From Paenibacillus_S vulneris (lineage in GTDB: Bacteria > Bacillota > Bacilli > Paenibacillales > NBRC-103111), in NCBI RefSeq assembly GCF_039543185.1, contig NZ_BAABJG010000055.1, forward strand, positions 248,001-312,000: 64,000 nucleotides of DNA, read 5' to 3'. Shown piece by piece: positions 24,953 to 32,525 of the stretch (within the stretch, counting starts at the first letter, position 1; each line of letters begins with the position of its first letter). The notes beneath the pieces were generated by a model. The model was not told where the DNA came from. It searched no databases and saw only the letters and a program-made list of their open reading frames with translations. The translations under genes were made by a program, and so were the position numbers.

Positions 24953-27902
24953 ACTTATCCACTCCTTCCCACGGCTGGGTTATTTTCGGCAGATTCAGGG
25001 ACCGTACAACTTCACCGTTTTCATTAATAAAATGGAACTCCTGCATCTTCCGCTGAATTTCCCTGTCAATATCAACAATCGCGGTTTCAAGCGAGGTACG
25101 ATAGTTCATTCCGTCTACGACAGTCCGGTTCCAAGCATTTTGCAGCTCACGCTCCATGAAATAGCTGCCCGGTACATTAGGAATTTCCCTAAACCATCTC
25201 CACTGCTCCATGATGGCTTTAAGATCGTCTTCTTTCCACGGTAGCTTCGCAAAGGCATCAATATTGGAGGTATTCCACCGGAAGCTGACCCCGTTCAATG
25301 TCTCCAGATCAGTGCCGTACTTCTCCTGCACCTCGGCGGAAGTCCACCATTTCAGGAACTCCCAGCTTTCATTCGGTTTCTTCGTTTGCTTAAAGATCGC
25401 GGAGGACTGCATCCCCCCGCCAATCCAGCGGGCAACCGTGCCGTTATCCTGCTTGACACCGGGAACCGGAGCAACGCCCCACCAACCATTCAGCTCAGGT
25501 GCTGCGACCGTCAATTCGATGTACATGCTTAGATCCGCGATCCCCATCGGGATCGTCCCGTCACGGAAGTGCTGATAGAAGCTGGATAAGGAGCGGTCGA
25601 CGGCGTACTTGTTGTACAAATCCGTCCATTTCTTAAACGCGTCGAAGCCTTTCTCCGACCCGATTGCCGTCCTGCTGCCATCTTCAGCGAAGTAGTCTGC
25701 GCCGTTCTGCATAAAGAAAGGAATATGGCCCACCGGCGTAATATTCATTCCGTTCTGCTGGATGACAGGGAGCATCTTATACAGCTCATCCCAAGTGTCA
25801 GGAACCTTCAGCCCCAAATTTTGCAGGATGTCTTTGCGATAGTACATCATTTGGAAGGTTTGTGTTTCCGGGACCCCATAATACCCGTCATTATAATAGA
25901 AGGGCGTCCATGAACCGGGGGCAAACCGTTTATAGATCGTATCGAAATCAGGGAACTGCTTCAGATCATAGATCCCGTTACGCAATGCGTATTCGAACGG
26001 CAAATCCTGCCCCAATCCTAACGCTACATCCGGGGCTATACCGGCGGCATTCATTAATACTAGCAGCCCTGCGTCCGGCAGCAGATTCACCTTGACCTTG
26101 ATCCCCGTCTTAGGTGTAAACGATTCATTCGCCATATCCTGGAGCAGATTCACATAGTCTCTGCCTCGCAGCACCCAGACATTGAGGACATCATCCTGAA
26201 CCTTATTCAAATTTTCTTTCGGCATAAAGGAATAGAAGAAATTGATGAACGCCCCCTGGATTTTTTGGGTCAGCGTCGCTTCCATCCTCGGAAAGCTTTG
26301 CTGCACCGGCACCACCATGATGCGATCCAGCTGAAGCGGCTGGGAGCTGAGCTGTTGAATCAGATCACCGATCTTCCCCTGCATCGTTACGAGCCGGCTT
26401 GCTTCATAAGGGATCTCGTTCGCATCTTTCAAGAGCGATCGGATATCCTGATTAATCGTTACAATCCCTTGTGAGACGGCGTCCGGGCGTCCGTTAACAG
26501 TTTCCAGACGGGATCTCACCCCATCGAGATTATCACTCAAGCCTTTCAGCTCGTCGATGAAGCCCGGAAGATCCTTTTCAATGTCCCAGGTCCGGTTCTT
26601 GTCATCCACCCCGCCTGTTAATGCCTTTAAATCGGCGGCAAGCTTTTTCAATCCCGCAATGCCCTTCTCCAATTCTACGATCGTTGGCTTGAGCGGTGCT
26701 TGCGTGACCCGCATGGACAGCGTGTTGGTTCCTTTTTTCAAATAAAACTCGTATGGCTGCCCCTGATCGTCCTCCAGCGTAATCCCTTTCCAGCCCGTTG
26801 CATATAAAAACCGGTACGCCTTTAGCTCGGAAAATGGGGTCTTGCCGTTAATGGCAATAGAACGAAACGAGGAGCGGTTGGACAAAAATGACTGCTGGGC
26901 GCGCATGCCTATTTTATAGTAGCCGTCTTCAGGAACCTCGAAGCTCCAGCTGACCTCCTGATTCCCCTTGGACCAGCGCTGCCCGTCGATCGTATTGTAC
27001 GTAATTTTTCCCCGAACATAAGGTACGGAAGCAATATCATTGTCATAGGTCAAAGGAATAGAGGAGTCATTCTTCCACTGCACCTGCTCCGCTTCGATGA
27101 CGATAGGCGCCGCATTGGTTGAAGCCGCTGTGGAAGGCTGGGAGCTTCTATAGGTTTTGTAATCCTCCACTTTGGCAGGAGCCCGAAAGGTAATGCTTTC
27201 GATCGCCACCGGATCGCTGCCGGACAAGCGAAGCTTATGCTTGCCTGGTGTCAAGTTCCACAGCAGAGGATCTTCATACGCTCCGCCGGAGTCCCGGAAG
27301 GCATCGTTCAGCCAGCCGGAAATGTCAGTGGCCATCGGACGAATTTCATCTCCGTTATCATCAATACGGGCGGGAAGCTGATCCTTCCATTGCCGGTACA
27401 GCTGCACCGATTTGGATTCAAGAAACGGATTCTTGTCATCCAGAGTGACATTCCATGAGATCGGCTTGCGGTGTGAAGCGTCAACGAAAGGATGATACGA
27501 CAATGCTATATTGTATAATCCTCCTTGATCGACATTGAACTCATACTCAATCCATTCATCCCCCTGAGCGCTCCATACCATAACGTCACTTTTCCCATCA
27601 TAGGGCGCGACAGTCACATTGGCTTTATCGGACTTGCCGCTCAGCCTGGAGCCGGGTAGGGTGAAGCTGGCGTTATGAGAAGTCCCCGCTCCGCTTTTGA
27701 TCCAACCGTCCAACACTTCAAAATAGTAAGGGTCTTGGGGCTTGGTTTCCCCTGTTTCCCAATTGCTGTTGTGTAACTTTGCACCGTTATCGCCCGTTCC
27801 CGGCGTACCGGTCTGATCTGCCCCTGCTGCTGCAGGACTCAGTGTCAGGACGAGCGCCAGCATGGCCGCTATCCACGCTCGAGTTCGTAACAACGCTTTC
27901 AA
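24939..27902 (-). CDS. Extracellular solute-binding protein with N-terminal beta-sandwich modules
   Basis: About 987 aa, more than twice the normal ~430 aa. Signal peptide at residues 1-30 (LALVLTLSPAAAGA) with no lipobox Cys. Two beta-sandwich, CBM-like modules follow (~45-250 and ~265-410; IVIEAEQVQW is typical of CBM35/CBM6-type folds), then a helical, probably coiled-coil segment (~415-540), then a family 1 solute-binding domain (~580-975; PDVALGLGQDLPFEYALRNGIYDL, WDELYKMLPVIQQNGM, WEFLKWWTSAEVQ). I prefer the TTG at 27902 because GAGG lies 7 bases before it; the ATG at 27908 is too close to that site. It delivers oligosaccharides to the two permeases. How it is held at the cell surface without a lipid anchor is unclear. 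Confidence 0.88.
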   Translation of the reverse strand: MKALLRTRAWIAAMLALVLTLSPAAAGADQTGTPGTGDNGAKLHNSNWETGETKPQDPYYFEVLDGWIKSGAGTSHNASFTLPGSRLSGKSDKANVTVAPYDGKSDVMVWSAQGDEWIEYEFNVDQGGLYNIALSYHPFVDASHRKPISWNVTLDDKNPFLESKSVQLYRQWKDQLPARIDDNGDEIRPMATDISGWLNDAFRDSGGAYEDPLLWNLTPGKHKLRLSGSDPVAIESITFRAPAKVEDYKTYRSSQPSTAASTNAAPIVIEAEQVQWKNDSSIPLTYDNDIASVPYVRGKITYNTIDGQRWSKGNQEVSWSFEVPEDGYYKIGMRAQQSFLSNRSSFRSIAINGKTPFSELKAYRFLYATGWKGITLEDDQGQPYEFYLKKGTNTLSMRVTQAPLKPTIVELEKGIAGLKKLAADLKALTGGVDDKNRTWDIEKDLPGFIDELKGLSDNLDGVRSRLETVNGRPDAVSQGIVTINQDIRSLLKDANEIPYEASRLVTMQGKIGDLIQQLSSQPLQLDRIMVVPVQQSFPRMEATLTQKIQGAFINFFYSFMPKENLNKVQDDVLNVWVLRGRDYVNLLQDMANESFTPKTGIKVKVNLLPDAGLLVLMNAAGIAPDVALGLGQDLPFEYALRNGIYDLKQFPDFDTIYKRFAPGSWTPFYYNDGYYGVPETQTFQMMYYRKDILQNLGLKVPDTWDELYKMLPVIQQNGMNITPVGHIPFFMQNGADYFAEDGSRTAIGSEKGFDAFKKWTDLYNKYAVDRSLSSFYQHFRDGTIPMGIADLSMYIELTVAAPELNGWWGVAPVPGVKQDNGTVARWIGGGMQSSAIFKQTKKPNESWEFLKWWTSAEVQEKYGTDLETLNGVSFRWNTSNIDAFAKLPWKEDDLKAIMEQWRWFREIPNVPGSYFMERELQNAWNRTVVDGMNYRTSLETAIVDIDREIQRKMQEFHFINENGEVVRSLNLPKITQPWEGVDKYVKK

Positions 27903-27929
27903 CTCCATTCCTCTGCTGTATCTTCAGCT

Positions 27930-29051
27930 TTAATACGCCAGATTGTCCATCGAATCCTTATCGAAAAATAAAGCCTTACGCATGTTTAGCGTCAATGTGA
28001 CCTTCTCATTTTCCGCAAATGGATGTTCAGGCCGGGCACGTGCGATGAACAGATTTGGAGCTCCAATATCCAGATACAAATACATATCGGCACCCATCAG
28101 CTCGTTGATTTTTTGCGCCCCCACAATCTGGCAGCCCGGATTGGCCTCACGGAAATCCGCTTCCAAATGAACATTCTCGCAGCGGATGCCCAGGATGACA
28201 TTCCGGTTGATTTTGTTTTTACTTCTCAACACGTTCGACTGCTCTTCGGGTATCCGCAGATAATAGCGGTTCGTATGGAATTCCAGCTGTCCGTTAGAGC
28301 TTTCAAGAATCTGACCTTCGAGCAGATTGATCGGCGGCGTTCCAATGAAGCCGGCTACGAATAGATTGCGCGGATGATTATAGATTCTTTGCGGCGTATC
28401 CACCTGCTGGATAACGCCGTTATTCATCACTACGATCCGATGCCCCATCGTCATAGCCTCTACCTGGTCATGCGTCACATATACCATCGTCACTCCAAGC
28501 TGCTTATGAAGACGGATAATCTCCGTCCTCATCTGCACTCTCAGCTTGGCATCGAGGTTAGATAAAGGCTCATCCATCAAAAACACTTGAGGGTTACGGA
28601 CGATAGCCCTTCCCAAGGCTACGCGCTGACGCTGACCACCGGACAATTGCCTCGGCTTCCTGTTCAGGAACTGCTCGATTTCCAATATTCTCGAGGTCTT
28701 CTTGACCGCCAGATCAATCTCATGCTTAGGCATTTTTCTAAGCCGCAAGCCGAACGCGATGTTCTCATATACGCTCATATTCGGGTACAGCGCATAGTTC
28801 TGAAATACCATGGCAATATCCCGATCTTTGGGGGGCAAATGGTTAACCAGCTTCTCCCCTATGTACAGCTCGCCGGAAGAAATCTCCTCCAAGCCTGCGA
28901 TCATACGAAGCGTCGTCGATTTACCACAGCCGGAAGGACCGACCATAACCAGAAACTCGCCGTCCGGTATTTCCAGATGAAAATCCTTTACCGCATAACC
29001 TTTATCCTTGCCATATTGTTTTTCGATGTGGTTTAAAAGAATGCGCCCCAT
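27930..29051 (-). CDS. ABC transporter ATP-binding protein, MsmX/UgpC family
   Basis: 373 aa from the ATG at 29051, chosen because GGAGG lies 7 bases upstream; an in-frame ATG at 29084 adds 11 residues that overlap the cre-like site region. Walker A GPSGCGKSTT, signature LSGGQRQRVALGRAI, Walker B VFLMDEPLSNLDAKLR, H-loop VTHDQVEAM, and a C-terminal TOBE/OB domain (~240-373). It energises the two adjacent permeases. MsmX-type ATPases often serve several importers; a dedicated copy as first gene of the operon is less common. It is the first gene of the transport operon. Confidence 0.95.
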   Translation of the reverse strand: MGRILLNHIEKQYGKDKGYAVKDFHLEIPDGEFLVMVGPSGCGKSTTLRMIAGLEEISSGELYIGEKLVNHLPPKDRDIAMVFQNYALYPNMSVYENIAFGLRLRKMPKHEIDLAVKKTSRILEIEQFLNRKPRQLSGGQRQRVALGRAIVRNPQVFLMDEPLSNLDAKLRVQMRTEIIRLHKQLGVTMVYVTHDQVEAMTMGHRIVVMNNGVIQQVDTPQRIYNHPRNLFVAGFIGTPPINLLEGQILESSNGQLEFHTNRYYLRIPEEQSNVLRSKNKINRNVILGIRCENVHLEADFREANPGCQIVGAQKINELMGADMYLYLDIGAPNLFIARARPEHPFAENEKVTLTLNMRKALFFDKDSMDNLAY

Positions 29052-29086
29052 TGAAGCACCTCCGATACTCTTATTCATCTCCAAAG

Positions 29087-29100
29087 TGAGAACGGTTTCA
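29087..29100. promoter_or_regulatory. Catabolite-responsive element (cre)-like site
   Basis: TGAGAACGGTTTCA matches 13 of 14 positions of the Bacillus cre consensus TGWAANCGNTNWCA. It lies 36 bases upstream of the ATPase start and ~115 bases downstream of the proposed -10, so CcpA bound here could act as a transcription roadblock. This would give glucose repression of sugar import. Confidence 0.6.
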
Positions 29101-29105
29101 ATAAT

Positions 29106-29120
29106 AGCCCGTTACGGGCT
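29106..29120. repeat. Short inverted repeat in ABC operon leader
   Basis: AGCCCGT-T-ACGGGCT, a perfect 7-bp inverted repeat with a one-base centre, in the leader between the proposed promoter and the cre-like site. It could be an operator or a small hairpin; no T run follows. Confidence 0.4.
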
Positions 29121-29214
29121 TGCCGGTACCTGCTAACTCCCCGTACGTTCGACGCTTTGCGCCATGTATCAACAACGGTTATGGGCAGAGCCTTGTTCTC
29201 CTTCATTTTTCCTC

Positions 29215-29269
29215 ATTATACATCTGCTCATTTACGGGATTATAGGTGATGATAACTTACTCTATAGGG
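29215..29269 (-). promoter_or_regulatory. Promoter with two CCTATA half-sites, ABC operon
   Basis: Minus strand: ACCCTATAGAG (TATA at 29261-29266), ACCTATAATCC (29239-29244), and the -10 TATAAT (29215-29220) preceded by TG. Spacings are exactly 22 and 24 bases. No -35 is recognisable. The direct repeat suggests an AraC-type activator binding two helical turns apart. The leader to the ATPase ATG is about 160 bases and holds a cre-like site. Confidence 0.6.
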
Positions 29270-29272
29270 TAA

Positions 29273-30298
29273 TCATGCTCTAAGCCTTTGAGCGAGCCAA
29301 TCGTATGATTTTCGGCCCGATATCTCATGTTTCCCCGGGAATATATCGGCAGTCAGCCGATCCACAGCCCCCTCTTCCCGGTAGATCCGCTCAAGCTGCA
29401 TTAAGGCATCCTGCACGGAAGCAGCGGGAAACAATGTGTCCTCTAAGCCCGATTCCACGAATAACGGCCGGGGTGCAACAAGCCCGATCAGCTCCGGCAG
29501 ATCCGCGTGCTTCAGAATGGAAGGCAAATAATTGTCGATGCAATGATTCATGGCCAGGAGACTTCCTCTGAAGGTGCTCGTAAACGCGCATAGCACCACA
29601 GCCTTGATCCGAGCATCCAATGCAGCGGACAATGAAGCGATCAAGCCGCCGCCGGAAAAGCCCATACAGCCGATCCGCTCCGGGTCCACTTCTTCTCTGC
29701 TGATAAGGTAATCTACTACACGTGTTGCCTCAAAGATCCGAAGTCCAGCCAAGGTTTGTCCGTATAACAAGAGGCGGGAAGAAAGCGCAAAACAGGAGCT
29801 TGCCTTCCTCGGGTCTTTGGCCCGATCCGCTGCCAGCCTGCGGTCTCCGAAGCCTATAATCTCCGGTGCTATGACGATCATTCCCCTTCGCACCAGCTCT
29901 AAGGCGAAATGCTTATGAATGCCCGCCTCCCCAGCATCCTCCGTGCCGTCCGGCTGTAAGCCGACGATTTCCTTGCTTCCGTATCCATGCCCGTGCCAGG
30001 CTACCACTGCCGGAGCTCTATCCTGCAGCTGTTTGGGAATCAGAACATAAGCCGGAAGCCTCAGATGTTCGGCGGTAGCAAACGCAATGCGCTCCACGTA
30101 GCAATCCTCTCTTTCTGTTCTTTCGAGCAGAACCGGACTCAAGCTGGCGCTCCCTTCAGGCAACCGACCTAAAGCGTCCAACAGGCTTATCTTTACATTC
30201 TCCTTGCGCTCTCTCCAGCACTGTCCCCCTACTGCCTCTTCCCTTAATAGGTCGTTTGTTACGTATAGCTGAGATAAATATTCATCCGGCGACCACAT
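29273..30298 (-). CDS. Alpha/beta hydrolase, acetyl-xylan-esterase-like family
   Basis: 341 aa. The nucleophile Ser sits in CMGFSGGGL, the oxyanion region is VAWHGHGYGS, the acid is probably Asp in VESGLEDTLFP, and the His is in FPGKHEISGR near the C-terminus. The layout fits the large alpha/beta hydrolases (Abhydrolase_7/AXE1-like) found in pectin and xylan loci, which remove acetyl or other ester groups from sugars. There is no signal peptide, so it would deacetylate imported oligosaccharides. GGGAGG is 8 bases before the ATG. It lies alone between the AraC terminator and the ABC operon promoter. Confidence 0.82.
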   Translation of the reverse strand: MWSPDEYLSQLYVTNDLLREEAVGGQCWRERKENVKISLLDALGRLPEGSASLSPVLLERTEREDCYVERIAFATAEHLRLPAYVLIPKQLQDRAPAVVAWHGHGYGSKEIVGLQPDGTEDAGEAGIHKHFALELVRRGMIVIAPEIIGFGDRRLAADRAKDPRKASSCFALSSRLLLYGQTLAGLRIFEATRVVDYLISREEVDPERIGCMGFSGGGLIASLSAALDARIKAVVLCAFTSTFRGSLLAMNHCIDNYLPSILKHADLPELIGLVAPRPLFVESGLEDTLFPAASVQDALMQLERIYREEGAVDRLTADIFPGKHEISGRKSYDWLAQRLRA

Positions 30299-30354
30299 GG
30301 GTCATTCCTCCCATCTTTTGTTCCCTTAGCAAAAAAGCACAATCCCAAAAATGA

Positions 30355-30391
30355 ATAAAAAAAGAGCTGATCCATCATGATGGCCAGCCCC
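30355..30391 (-). terminator. Intrinsic terminator after the AraC gene
   Basis: Leftward: GGGCTGGCCATC, a tight turn, and GATGGATCAGCTC followed by TTTTTTT. The hairpin begins 7 bases after the regulator's stop. Confidence 0.75.
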
Positions 30392-30397
30392 GGCAGG

Positions 30398-31288
30398 TTA
30401 AAATGATATGGCTTTGTCCTCGAATTCTTGAAAGTTCTGCCTGTATTGGCGCGGGGTCACCCCTGTTTTTTTACGGAATAAGGCGTGGAAAAACTTCATG
30501 TCCAAGTAACCGACCTGATTGGCGATCTGGTATATCGGAATATCGGTTGATTTTAGGAGCTCACAGCATTTTTGAATTCGTACATTTTGCAAATATTGCG
30601 TGAAGGTGAGCCCTGTCGTTTTTTTGAACAGCCGTTGAAAATGGCTTGCACTCAAATAGAAATAATCGGCTACATCCTGAACGGTAATATTCTGGGTGTA
30701 ATTATTTTTTATGAAATGCACCACTTCCTCCAGCTTGCTGAACGATGCAGGCTCCGTTTCATTCTTCAGCTCAAAGCGCTTTAGCATCACCAGCATCTGA
30801 ATCAGCATAGCAGTCAGTACGGTCTCATAACCCGTGCTTCTTTTTAAATACTCCGAATACATGGTCTGAACCATATTAAAAAACGTATCATGTTTATCCT
30901 GAAAATGCAGCCACCGTTCCGTGCATTCATGCGGATAATAAAAGATATTGTAGGTGTAGGAATCCTTCTGAATAAGATGCCTCCAGCCTTCCAGCAGCTC
31001 TGTCCTAAAGATGCAGTTGTAAATAACGAGCGTTTTATCCTGCTTGGGCGAGGACGGGCGGAACACATGCGACGTTCCAATCGGTATGACGAACAAGTCT
31101 CCCTGCTTGATCGGTATGACTTGATCCTCAATGTAATGGTACCCGCTTCCTTCGCCCACATAGCTGATTTCCGTAAAATCGTGAGTATGCTGTACAGTTG
31201 TAAACGATTCCAATTCTCGATTTATGAAAATATCCATATTCTCATCGAAAAAGCGATCGCCGGTTAAATGATCGATTCTCCCGTTCAT
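30398..31288 (-). CDS. AraC-family transcriptional regulator
   Basis: 296 aa from the ATG at 31288 (CTGGGG lies 8 bases before it); in-frame GTG (31297) and ATG (31294) are too close to that site. An N-terminal cupin sensor (residues ~25-100: HTHDFTEISYVGEGSGYHYIE, with paired His) and a C-terminal double helix-turn-helix (~190-290: ITVQDVADYFYLSASHFQRLF and the closing GYLDMKFFHALFRKKTG, PRQYRQ). It is the only sugar-type regulator in the window and therefore the best candidate activator for the CCTATA-element promoters, probably responding to a released mono- or oligosaccharide. It is the last gene of the 34679 unit, so it may be autoregulated. Confidence 0.93.
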   Translation of the reverse strand: MNGRIDHLTGDRFFDENMDIFINRELESFTTVQHTHDFTEISYVGEGSGYHYIEDQVIPIKQGDLFVIPIGTSHVFRPSSPKQDKTLVIYNCIFRTELLEGWRHLIQKDSYTYNIFYYPHECTERWLHFQDKHDTFFNMVQTMYSEYLKRSTGYETVLTAMLIQMLVMLKRFELKNETEPASFSKLEEVVHFIKNNYTQNITVQDVADYFYLSASHFQRLFKKTTGLTFTQYLQNVRIQKCCELLKSTDIPIYQIANQVGYLDMKFFHALFRKKTGVTPRQYRQNFQEFEDKAISF

Positions 31289-31337
31289 GACCATCACCCC
31301 AGGTACATGATTTTTACTTCCAAACCTTATTCAGAGG

Positions 31338-31379
31338 TTGTTCAAAAAGCCCCCTCTTACGACGAAGCTTTTTGAACAA
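31338..31379. repeat. 13-bp perfect inverted repeat
   Basis: TTGTTCAAAAAGC (31338-31350) and its exact complement (31367-31379), 16 bases apart, between the BNR gene stop and the AraC start. As RNA it would form a strong hairpin, but no T run follows on either strand. It could attenuate read-through into the regulator gene or be a remnant of a repeat. Confidence 0.7.
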
Positions 31380-31417
31380 ACGCTTAAGCACGGATGCTGC
31401 CCGCCGTTCATTAACAG

Positions 31418-32488
31418 CTAACCTTTATGCACCCAGTCTTCATCAATACAGACATATTTGATTCCCTTGCGCAAATAGGAAAAAGCGATATGTATTTTAC
31501 CATCTCGGGTCGACGTAATGCTCGGATAAGAATAGCCGATCTCCGACTCCTTGTATTCCAAATCGGCCATTTGTACATTGCGGTAACGCGGCCATGTTTG
31601 TCCATTATCCTCCGAAATCGCTAGAGTTAACGGAGTCCGCAGCGGCTTTCTACGGAACGTCCCCTTGCTGCTGACCCAGCGGAACTGATCCCGCTCCATC
31701 GTCGAATCGTTGAAGACCAGAGCCAAATGGCCGTTCTGCAGCTTGGTCAATTGAATCGACGAATTATTATTGGCCAATGCGCTCCTCACCGGAGGCGTCC
31801 AGGTCTTCCCATAATCGTCCGACTGGCTGGTATAAATCCGGTCGGCCTGGCGGCTGCGGAATACAGCAAACAGACTGCCTTCCTTCAACTCGACCACACT
31901 CATTTGAACTCTGTGAACACTGTCGGCAACCGGATATTCGGTCCATGTTTTCCCCTGATCCGAGCTGATTTGTACGACGCTGTAATGTCCGTCCAGCTTG
32001 CAATAGTAGGCCGGAAGCAGCCAATCGCCGTTGGACAGCACGACCATTGCCTGTCTCAGGAAGATGCCCATGCCGTCGAACAAGACCTCGCTTGGTCCCC
32101 ATGTATAACCCCGGTCTTCCGATATCCGGCAGAGGACTCGCGACGTTTTTTGGTTATGCGGCTCATTCGAGGTATGGAACAGCCATAGGTTGCCGTCCGG
32201 TGCCTGAAAGAGGACCGGGTTTTGCTCCGAACGCTCAGGGTCGTTCGATAATTGCATCGGTTCACTCCAAACAGCAGAGCCTGCAGCAAGCCTGGACATG
32301 ACAATATTCGTATCCGGATTCCCCTCCCCGCTGCCGTTAAACCAGACGCAGAGCAGATCGCCATTGTCCAGCTCCAATAAATTGGCGGCATGACTGTCGT
32401 TAGGATGCAATATGGGGAGAAATGCCTCCAACACGGCAGGATCCGTCTCCGAGCGGGAGACCACACCATTAAATCGGGTCATTAGCAT
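31418..32488 (-). CDS. BNR/sialidase-fold protein, copy 1
   Basis: 356 aa six-bladed propeller with Asp-box-type motifs SEDRGYTWG, SSDQGKTWTE, SDDYGKTWTP and SEDNGQTWPR, and the N-terminal region HPNDSHAANLLEL. AGGAGG is 5 bases before the ATG. There is no signal peptide, which is unusual for a sialidase. In the absence of any other sialic acid gene except a NanA-fold aldolase, the substrate may be another alpha-ketoside, or the protein may be a different propeller hydrolase. It lies 37 bases after the 717-aa gene and upstream of the regulator. Confidence 0.82.
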   Translation of the reverse strand: MLMTRFNGVVSRSETDPAVLEAFLPILHPNDSHAANLLELDNGDLLCVWFNGSGEGNPDTNIVMSRLAAGSAVWSEPMQLSNDPERSEQNPVLFQAPDGNLWLFHTSNEPHNQKTSRVLCRISEDRGYTWGPSEVLFDGMGIFLRQAMVVLSNGDWLLPAYYCKLDGHYSVVQISSDQGKTWTEYPVADSVHRVQMSVVELKEGSLFAVFRSRQADRIYTSQSDDYGKTWTPPVRSALANNNSSIQLTKLQNGHLALVFNDSTMERDQFRWVSSKGTFRRKPLRTPLTLAISEDNGQTWPRYRNVQMADLEYKESEIGYSYPSITSTRDGKIHIAFSYLRKGIKYVCIDEDWVHKG

Positions 32489-32525
32489 ACATTCCTCCTA
32501 GATAGTTGTTTTCCGTACGGTAGAG

